Shown here piece by piece: positions 18,181 through 23,271 of a stretch of DNA of 23,271 nucleotides (positions are counted from its first letter, which is position 1; the number at the start of each line of letters is the position of its first letter). Position numbers and translations under genes: made by a program. The stretch is from a virus. Under the pieces are notes generated by a model that was not told where the DNA came from, did no database searches, and saw only the letters and a list, made by a program, of their open reading frames with translations. The stretch is taken from the IMG/VR virus record IMGVR_UViG_3300045141_000178, positions 1 to 23,271 of that record; one strand, written 5' to 3'.

Positions 18181-18453
18181 TCAGCCTCCGAAGTTCGGCG
18201 TTATGCCGTACGGTTCAAGTACGGCGGCGAGGTTGGTCTCGGTATCGATCCGCGTCGACGGATCATAGCCGACCATCGCGACCGCCGCGTCGCGCCATGC
18301 GACGAACGTCGCGTCGTCGACCGGCACGTATTGGTTACGCCCCGAGGCGAAGCGCCGGGTCTCGTCGCCGGTCGGCTCGGTGTCCGGCGGGATGATGTGC
18401 GAGCCGCTACCGCCGACGATCCAATACCAATCGATCGCGTTGAAAAACAGCAT
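18181..18453 (-). CDS. Small tail-fibre-associated protein
   Basis: The 90-aa protein begins MLFFNAIDWYWIVGGSGSH and contains NQYVPVDDATFVAWRDAA followed by STRIDTETNLAAVLEPYG. Proteins with D-W-Y-W-I-V...Y-V-P-V-D-D-A-x-F-x-A-W...T-R-I-x-x-E-x-x-L are common immediately after tail-fibre genes and are thought to be fibre tips, chaperones or assembly proteins. It lies 12 bp after the fibre gene and 2 bp before the 578-aa protein gene. The family pattern is convincing; the exact role is not. Confidence 0.78.
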   Translation of the reverse strand: MLFFNAIDWYWIVGGSGSHIIPPDTEPTGDETRRFASGRNQYVPVDDATFVAWRDAAVAMVGYDPSTRIDTETNLAAVLEPYGITPNFGG

Positions 18454-18465
18454 GGCGCGTCCCCC

Positions 18466-19521
18466 TTAGACGTACTGGCCGCCGGCCGTGAGTGCCCCCG
18501 CGATGGTGCCGGGGAGATAGTTCGGACCGCCGCCGGCGGTGTCGATGACGCCATTGTAGCCGGCGGTATAGCGCTGGCCGGTGGCGGTCCCGGTGAACGT
18601 CATGGCTGTCGCTTCGATGCGCCCCTGATCCGCATACCACAGCGCATTCGTTGCGGCCCAGCCGGTGACGGTGAGGGTCGCGCCGCTCGCGTAGATCGTG
18701 CCGAATGGCCCGGCGGCGATGCCCCACACGCCGGACCCGGTAACTGCATTGTTGGTGCCGGTCAGGACTGCGACGCCGTTCCAGTCACTACGCACCGCGA
18801 ACATGCCGCCGGTCTGGTCAAACCGCATGTTGCTACAATACGCCCACCCGCCCCGGGTCACATTGAGACCAACACCAATAATACTATTAATCGTCCACGT
18901 TCCGCCGGTCGCACGGATCGTAAAGCCATTGAGATACATAAATGCCCGATCCACCGAGATGCCATTGGCGTTGGTGGAGTTGATTATGACGTTCTGCGGA
19001 TTGGACGGATTGCCCTGAAGGGTCAAACCGAACGCCGGCATGCCGAACGGCATCCCGGAAAACCACGCGAGAAACGCGCCGGCCACGTTGAAATTGTAGG
19101 TCCCGTCCGCAAGCTGGATCGTGCAGGAATAGCCGTTCCAATCGTAGCGGCGATAGATCACGTCGATCGCAGCCGCGATGGTCAAGAGCGCGCCGCCCGG
19201 CCCCGGCGACAACCCGTTATTGAGATCGTTGCCGGACGTGGCGACGTAAATCGTCATATTCGCCGTGACGAGCGTCCGCGAGACGAATAGCTTATTGAGC
19301 GCCTGAAGCAGTTGCGTATTGTCGGTCTTGTTCAGCGTCAGCCCGGCGGTCTCGACGACATGCGCTAGCTCTTCCTGATGCGAATTCAGCCATTCATACC
19401 GGACGATGGTCGCGGCGAAGCCGCTCGATCCCGGCGAGCCGCCGGTGAAATATCCCGGCGTCCCTTGCGCTCGCGGCGCGGGGAGCGTCGGGACGGCGGT
19501 CGGATCATCGATGCGGTGCAT
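18466..19521 (-). CDS. Tail fibre/spike with right-handed beta-helix
   Basis: The 351-aa protein has an N-terminal attachment part with PGYFTGGSPGSSGFAATIV and WLNSHQEELAHVVETAGLTLNKTDNTQLLQAL, which is typical of P2/Mu-like tail fibres (the 'a-T-x-V-x-x-x-W-L-N-x-x-Q-x-E' and 'L-x-x-x-D-N-T-Q-L-L' motifs). From about residue 88 it changes to YVATSGNDLNNGLSPG and then to repeated short strands rich in Asn, Thr and Gly, with IQLADGTYNF and NVIINSTNANGISV, the pattern of a pectate-lyase-like beta-helix. Such spikes bind or digest surface polysaccharide. No enzyme active site can be identified by eye. The fibre starts 3 bp after the gp48-like gene. Confidence 0.88.
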   Translation of the reverse strand: MHRIDDPTAVPTLPAPRAQGTPGYFTGGSPGSSGFAATIVRYEWLNSHQEELAHVVETAGLTLNKTDNTQLLQALNKLFVSRTLVTANMTIYVATSGNDLNNGLSPGPGGALLTIAAAIDVIYRRYDWNGYSCTIQLADGTYNFNVAGAFLAWFSGMPFGMPAFGLTLQGNPSNPQNVIINSTNANGISVDRAFMYLNGFTIRATGGTWTINSIIGVGLNVTRGGWAYCSNMRFDQTGGMFAVRSDWNGVAVLTGTNNAVTGSGVWGIAAGPFGTIYASGATLTVTGWAATNALWYADQGRIEATAMTFTGTATGQRYTAGYNGVIDTAGGGPNYLPGTIAGALTAGGQYV

Positions 19522-19524
19522 CTG

Positions 19525-20124
19525 TCATTCCCCGTATTGAAACATCGGAATCGTATGCGCCGGCGCATAGAGCCGGATCAGGCATTCAAGCTGCTCATTG
19601 CCCCAGGTCGCGAGCGGCTCGTCGGCGTGTGAAATGTCGGCGCGGAAATAAACGATCGTGTCGGTCGCCGGCGAGATAACCGTCCAGGCGTAATCCCATG
19701 CGGCGTCATAAAGCGGATCGTCGGCGCGATTGATATCGGCGCGGAATGCCTGGTGCTGCTCGATCTCGATCGTATAACCATGCGCGGCGGCGAGATCGAT
19801 GAAATACGCGACCGATTGACCGCCCCGCATCGAAAACTTGGCGCAGACCGCCGCCTGACGCTGTTGGACGGTATCGAGCGGCTCGCAGTCCGGCAGGCCG
19901 AGCGTCGCCTCCCACTCGGGCAACATCTCGGCGGCGACCGAGCAGGGGAAGGTCTCGGCGATCACTTCGCCGGCGCGCGTATGAAGCCGCGCCCAGGTCG
20001 GCATCAGGGTCAGCAGATGCGCGGCTTGAACCGATCCCCAGCCGCGATGCCAGACGCGGCCGCGCGGGAGCAGCCGCTGAAACTGCCAGAGATAATCGGT
20101 CGCGGTCGCGACGGGGATCGGCAT
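19525..20124 (-). CDS. Mu gp48/YmfQ-like baseplate protein (DUF2313)
   Basis: The start at ATG 20124 overlaps the gp47-like stop as TGATG, giving 199 aa; the longer open frame upstream is not real. The protein shows the DUF2313 sequence: DYLWQFQRLLPRGRVW at the N-terminus, WEATLGLPDCEPLDTVQQRQAAVCAKFSMRGGQSVAYF in the middle, and a C-terminal ECLIRLYAPAHTIPMFQYG. In Mu the homologue is a baseplate component at the end of the gp44-gp48 series, joining the baseplate to the tail fibres. The gene order here (gp45, gp46, gp47, gp48, fibre) is exactly that of Mu. Confidence 0.93.
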   Translation of the reverse strand: MPIPVATATDYLWQFQRLLPRGRVWHRGWGSVQAAHLLTLMPTWARLHTRAGEVIAETFPCSVAAEMLPEWEATLGLPDCEPLDTVQQRQAAVCAKFSMRGGQSVAYFIDLAAAHGYTIEIEQHQAFRADINRADDPLYDAAWDYAWTVISPATDTIVYFRADISHADEPLATWGNEQLECLIRLYAPAHTIPMFQYGE

Positions 20125-21227
20125 CAGACCAGCGTCAGCGTGCCCATGACCGGGAGCGCGCCGGCCGGCGGGGTGATCGGCGCGGCGGGTATCGTCATGT
20201 CGAAATGCTTGACGCCCGGCGTCGCGCCGATCGCGGCGTATAGCTGCGACGGGTAGATCGTCCCGCCGATCTCGCCGATCACGAGAAACGCGTCCTGTAG
20301 CGAGGCCAAAATGTCGGCTTCCATCTCGACCGTCGAGGGATCGAGACTCCCGATCGTCACGTCGATCGCGAGCGGGACCGGCGCGGCGACGAACAGCAGC
20401 GCGGTCACCGGCTGAAGCGGCCAGATATGCTCGGCGACGGCGAGCTGATCGCCACTCGCGGTCGGTCCGCGCGTTTCCTCGGCGGCGCAGCCGTCCGTCC
20501 CTTGCGGGAAGCCGCCATGCGCCGCGTTGGCGACGTCGAGCATCGGGTAAACCTGCACCTGTCCCGCGCTCGACTGGATCCACGCGCGGGTAACGCCGGG
20601 GACCTGAAGCGCCCACTCGATGTAATCCGACGCCGCGCCGCCCTGCGGCGGCTGCGCGTAGGCGAAGAGCATCCGCGTCCGAAGCTCGTCCTCGGTTTCC
20701 TGATCGGCGCCGCCGGTCAGCGGTCCGACCGTCACGCCGCCCGAATTGATCCCCGGAACCGGGAAGTCGATCGCGATCGCGACGCCGGCGTCGGCGTTGG
20801 TCGCGGCGCCATTGATAGCGGCGACGATCGGGACCGTCAGAAGCCCCGTAGCGTCGACCGTCGCGTCGGCGGTCGTCGTATAGGGCGCGCCGTCCTGGCG
20901 CGTCAGCGACGCCCCTAGCGGCAGGACGAGGCCGGTCGCGCCGGTGAACTGCGCGGACCCGCTCGCCGGGGTGCTATCCTTTTGGTAAATCCCGATCAGC
21001 GCCGCCCAGGCGGCGAGATACTCGTCGGTAGCGGTGAAGGGGACCGCCTCGCGCGCGATCCAGTCGAGGTACCCGTAAACCGAATACGCCAGCCCCGACA
21101 TGCACCACGCGAGCGCGCGGAGGACGGCGTTGCGGAGCAGGCCGTCGAGACCGGGGACGCCGCTTGTCGTGATATCCTGAATCGCCTGATTGCGGATCGC
21201 GGTCAGGCTCGGCCGGGCGAACGGCAT
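20124..21227 (-). CDS. Mu gp47/baseplate J-like protein
   Basis: The 367-aa protein is a full-length baseplate J homologue: FARPSLTAIRNQAIQDI at the N-terminus, LDWIAREAVPFTATDEYLAAWAALIGI, a beta-domain with GLVLPLGASLTRQDGAPYTT, then the conserved GGADQETEDELRTRMLFAYAQPPQGGAASDYIEWALQVPGVTRAW (about residues 205-249) and the IGGTIYPSQLYAAIGATPGV segment near the C-terminus. Baseplate J proteins form the wedge arms of contractile tails, so they indicate a myovirus-type particle. The stop overlaps the gp48-like start, and the start overlaps the gp46-like stop region. Confidence 0.95.
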   Translation of the reverse strand: MPFARPSLTAIRNQAIQDITTSGVPGLDGLLRNAVLRALAWCMSGLAYSVYGYLDWIAREAVPFTATDEYLAAWAALIGIYQKDSTPASGSAQFTGATGLVLPLGASLTRQDGAPYTTTADATVDATGLLTVPIVAAINGAATNADAGVAIAIDFPVPGINSGGVTVGPLTGGADQETEDELRTRMLFAYAQPPQGGAASDYIEWALQVPGVTRAWIQSSAGQVQVYPMLDVANAAHGGFPQGTDGCAAEETRGPTASGDQLAVAEHIWPLQPVTALLFVAAPVPLAIDVTIGSLDPSTVEMEADILASLQDAFLVIGEIGGTIYPSQLYAAIGATPGVKHFDMTIPAAPITPPAGALPVMGTLTLV

Positions 21228-21817
21228 TAGCGGACCCTCGCGCGTTGCAACAGCGGCGGCGGCGGGACCGAGACCGGCGAGGCCAGTACCGCGAGACCGG
21301 CCCAGGCCCAGCCGAAGAGAAACCGGTTCAGGCTACCGTCTGGCCGGACGATCGCGATGCCGATCCCGAGTAGCGTCGAGCCGCCGCCGCCGAGCCAGGA
21401 CGTGTTGACCGCGATATCGGACGCGACGCCATCGGTGACGAGCCACGCGAGCGCGTCCTCGGCGTAGCGCTTGGCGAGACCGAGCGTATCGCGCGTTTTC
21501 TTGGCGCGCTCTAGCTGCCAGAGATTCGAGCCGAGCGGCTGATCGAGATACGGGTCCGCCCACCAGCCGCGCCGGTCCGACGAGCCATCGGTCGGAACGA
21601 AGTCCGGCGTCGCGAGCTTATCGGTAAAGAGCGAGACGAGACACGCCGTTTCGAGGTCCTGGCCGGTCTGAAGATCGCCGTCCGCGAGCGACCAGTCGCC
21701 GCCGGCGTTGGCGTTGTCCCATAGCAGATACACATCGCCCGCCGTCAGCGCTGCCGGGAGCGGCGAGACCGGCGCGAGCGGGACGAGCAGGCCGAGATCG
21801 GCGATCCAGCCGCTCAC
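21227..21817 (-). CDS. Mu gp46-like baseplate protein
   Basis: The 196-aa protein has the GP46 family core: LETACLVSLFTDKLATPD (first helix), then SSDRRGWWADPYLDQPLGSNLWQLERAKKTRDTLGLAKRYAEDALAWLVTDGVASDI, the diagnostic D-R-R-G-W-W-x-D and E-x-A-L-x-W-L-x-x-D-G-V-A motifs. It is a wedge/baseplate component in Mu, equivalent to P2 gpW (gp25-like). The N-terminal 45 residues (a VYLLWDNANAGGDW stretch) are also typical. Its start overlaps the stop of the gp45-like gene (ATGA). Confidence 0.93.
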   Translation of the reverse strand: MSGWIADLGLLVPLAPVSPLPAALTAGDVYLLWDNANAGGDWSLADGDLQTGQDLETACLVSLFTDKLATPDFVPTDGSSDRRGWWADPYLDQPLGSNLWQLERAKKTRDTLGLAKRYAEDALAWLVTDGVASDIAVNTSWLGGGGSTLLGIGIAIVRPDGSLNRFLFGWAWAGLAVLASPVSVPPPPLLQRARVR

Positions 21818-22353
21818 GGCCCGACGTGTCCGTGTGGCGCGTTGATGGTATCGGCGGTAATGGTCTTGGTCACGGACAGGCCGCCGCTGATTCCGACGTT
21901 ACCGAAGATGGCGACGGCGCAATCGGCACTCCCTTTCCCCCGCAAGTAAATCGTCGGCGCCGAGATGGTGACTGAGTCGGCGTTTACCGTAACGGTCCCG
22001 GTGCAGGTGATCTCGATATTGCCGCCGGCGGCGAGCTTCACGACGCTTCCGGCGTTGTCATAGAGCGCGACCTCGCCGGGCTTCAGATTGCGTAGCCGGT
22101 ATTTCTGATTGCCGGTCGCGATGATGACGCCATTCGAGCGGTCGCCCGAGGCGAATACCGCGACCGCATCGGTCCCCGGCATGGCATGCGAGGCGAGACC
22201 GTAAATCTGCGCGACCGGCATATTGTCGATCACTTCGGGCGGGAAGCCGCGAACCTGCGCGCGGTGAACCGGACCGCTATCATCGGTCGCGGTGATCTTC
22301 AGTATCCCGACCGCCATCCGGATGCGCCGATGCAGTCGGTCGAGCGCGCTCAT
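21814..22353 (-). CDS. Mu gp45/gpV-like baseplate spike protein
   Basis: I set the start at ATG 22353, overlapping the upstream stop as ATGA, which gives 179 aa. The N-terminal OB-fold part reads RLHRRIRMAVGILKITATDDSGPVHRAQVRGF and is followed by GLASHAMPGTDAVAVFASGDRSNGVIIATGN, then a triple-stranded beta-helix region (KPGEVALYDNAGSVVKLAAGGNIEI, VTVNADSVTISAPTIYLRG) and a terminal IFGNVGISGGLSV...INAPHGHVG repeat. This is the central membrane-piercing spike of Mu-like phages. A His pair (PHGHV) at the tip could bind metal, as in gpV-type spikes, but it lies close to the C-terminus and I cannot confirm it. Confidence 0.92.
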   Translation of the reverse strand: MSALDRLHRRIRMAVGILKITATDDSGPVHRAQVRGFPPEVIDNMPVAQIYGLASHAMPGTDAVAVFASGDRSNGVIIATGNQKYRLRNLKPGEVALYDNAGSVVKLAAGGNIEITCTGTVTVNADSVTISAPTIYLRGKGSADCAVAIFGNVGISGGLSVTKTITADTINAPHGHVGP

Positions 22354-23271
22354 ATCTCGACCGTGGCCGCCGGCGGGTCGAATTTCTCGGCGCTCGGCTT
22401 GGTCGCATTGTTGCGGTTCACGTCGTCTTGCGTGACGAACATATTCGGCGAGGTCGGCTCGACCGAGAATGCCTCGGGCGGCCAGAGGCCGAGCCGGCAA
22501 TGCTGGCCGTTCTCGTCGCGGGTATAGGTGACGGTTCCGATCAGCCAGCTTTTATCCTTCAGCTTCAGCGCCGGCGCGACGATCGGCGCGAGCTTGTTCG
22601 GTTCCCATAGCTTGCCCTTGGCGTCGCGCCATGCGTCACAGGTCACGGTGAAATTGAAGCTCTGGCCCCACCGGCGGTTCTTTTCCCAGATCGCCCGCTT
22701 GCCGGCGAGCGGCTGGCCCATGACGAATTGCTCGGAGATCACGTACAGCTTGCGGAAGCGCGGGACCTCTTCGTCCCGGACGATCTCGCCGACGCCGGGC
22801 ATGTTGACGCCGGCGTCGGTCCCGAGCGCCATCGTCGCGATCAGATGGCCCTCGTATTCCGAATAGCGCTGATCCATCGAAAACATGACGTCGGCGCCCT
22901 CGACGTTCTCGCCGAGGGTAAAGCCGGACGCCATCGACTCGGTCCCGACCTTCGCGAGCATGATCGAGCCGTCCGGGAGGTCATAGACCAGCATTTCGGA
23001 ATAGCGGGTGATCCGGTCGACGATCTCCCATACCGTCTCGCCGAGGTTGATGTTGAATTGCGGCACCAGAATCCCGTCGCCGGCGGTGCTCTGGACGTCG
23101 ACATGATACGGCGCGGCGAGCTTGCGGACGATATCGAGCGTCGTTCCGTTGACGACCTGCATCCCCTGCGTGCTCGGGCTTCCCGCGCTGGTATTCTCGA
23201 CGAGCGCCGAGCAGTCGACCAAATCCTCGCTTTTGCTGCGGCCCTCGACGCGGATCGTATGATTGCCAGCC
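22350..23271 (-). CDS. Mu gp44/gpP-like tail hub protein (5' end outside the window)
   Basis: The frame is open to the right edge, reading GNHTIRVEGRSKSEDLVDCS before the internal TTG at 23222, so the gene is cut by the window and has no true start here. R-V-x-G-R-S-K-S-x-D-L-V-D-C is the hallmark of the Mu gp44/prophage tail gpP family. Other family segments are GDGILVPQFNINLGETVWEIVDRITRYSEMLVYDLPDGS, LYVISEQF and the C-terminal LKLKDKSWLIGTVTYTRDENGQHCRLGLWPPEAF. The protein forms the hub under the tail tube, equivalent to P2 gpD. The stop overlaps the gp45-like start. Only the missing N-terminus (probably 50-100 residues) is unseen. Confidence 0.93.
   Translation of the reverse strand, partial: AGNHTIRVEGRSKSEDLVDCSALVENTSAGSPSTQGMQVVNGTTLDIVRKLAAPYHVDVQSTAGDGILVPQFNINLGETVWEIVDRITRYSEMLVYDLPDGSIMLAKVGTESMASGFTLGENVEGADVMFSMDQRYSEYEGHLIATMALGTDAGVNMPGVGEIVRDEEVPRFRKLYVISEQFVMGQPLAGKRAIWEKNRRWGQSFNFTVTCDAWRDAKGKLWEPNKLAPIVAPALKLKDKSWLIGTVTYTRDENGQHCRLGLWPPEAFSVEPTSPNMFVTQDDVNRNNATKPSAEKFDPPAATVEI

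Noticed and set aside
19010-19026. TTGCCC-TGA-AGGGTCAA, similar to the operator
   Set aside because: It lies inside the tail-fibre coding sequence, has an extra base that breaks the 6+3+6 symmetry, and is far from any promoter.
18331-19290. Plus-strand frame of 319 codons opposite the tail fibre
   Set aside because: Shadow of the fibre gene's high-GC codons; the minus-strand frame has clear fibre and beta-helix motifs.
20125-20616. N-terminal extension of the gp48-like ORF up to 20616
   Set aside because: The extra residues are Arg/Gly-rich and overlap gp47 out of frame; the DUF2313 sequence begins precisely at ATG 20124, which overlaps the gp47 stop.
1-23271. Search for CRISPR arrays, tRNA/rRNA genes, insertion sequences and an endolysin
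   Set aside because: No regularly spaced repeats, no cloverleaf or rRNA sequence, no transposase, and no recognisable lysozyme, amidase or peptidase motif was seen; lysis enzymes probably lie outside the window.

Overview
The window is a stretch of a temperate phage genome whose host is most likely a high-GC alphaproteobacterium (Bradyrhizobium/Methylobacterium-like by the flavour of its small phage proteins; this is an inference, since no host gene, rRNA or tRNA is visible). Mu-type baseplate genes imply a contractile tail, while the early region is laid out like that of a lambdoid phage: two divergent early operons flank a repressor.

Layout. (1) 57-6082, minus strand: the leftward early operon. 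It runs from a small Cro-like HTH protein through a VRR-NUC nuclease, a ParB-fold protein, a ParB/MT-A70 methyltransferase fusion, an initiator-like replication protein and its partner, then small proteins, a DUF6456-like protein in the place of a late regulator, and an HNH endonuclease of the kind that normally precedes terminase. (2) 6090-6900: the immunity region, with an XRE repressor on the plus strand, a 58-aa minus-strand ORF antisense to its 3' end, and four copies of a palindromic operator, TTGCCY-N3-RGGCAA. (3) 6921-10231, plus strand: the rightward early operon of nine tightly overlapping genes (Gp157, Bet recombinase, AlpA/excisionase-like HTH, zinc-ribbon and membrane micro-proteins). 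(4) 10228-11082, minus strand: a visibly AT-richer HNH-type cargo gene. (5) 11326-13164, plus strand: a fifth operator lying inside a promoter, a secreted small protein, two hairpins and the tyrosine integrase. (6) 13161-15555, plus strand: about eleven very small genes, several too short for routine gene calling, two of which share a perfect 66-bp repeat. (7) 15558-23271, minus strand: the end of the late operon. In order of transcription it holds the gpP/gp44-like hub protein (cut by the right edge), gp45-, gp46-, gp47- and gp48-like baseplate proteins, a beta-helix tail fibre, a short fibre-associated protein, a 578-aa protein of unknown function, a membrane protein, and a stand-alone PhoB-type winged-helix protein.

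How it fits together. The same 15-bp operator occurs at the leftward promoter, at the repressor's own ribosome binding site, at the two sites before the rightward operon, and in the promoter of the secreted-protein gene next to the integrase. One repressor could therefore silence all lytic transcription plus one exported protein. The integrase sits between early and late modules with phage genes on both sides. That is the virion or excised-circle gene order, so the sequence looks like phage or episomal DNA with an intact attP region, not an integrated prophage end.

All functional assignments come from reading motifs by eye; no database search was run.
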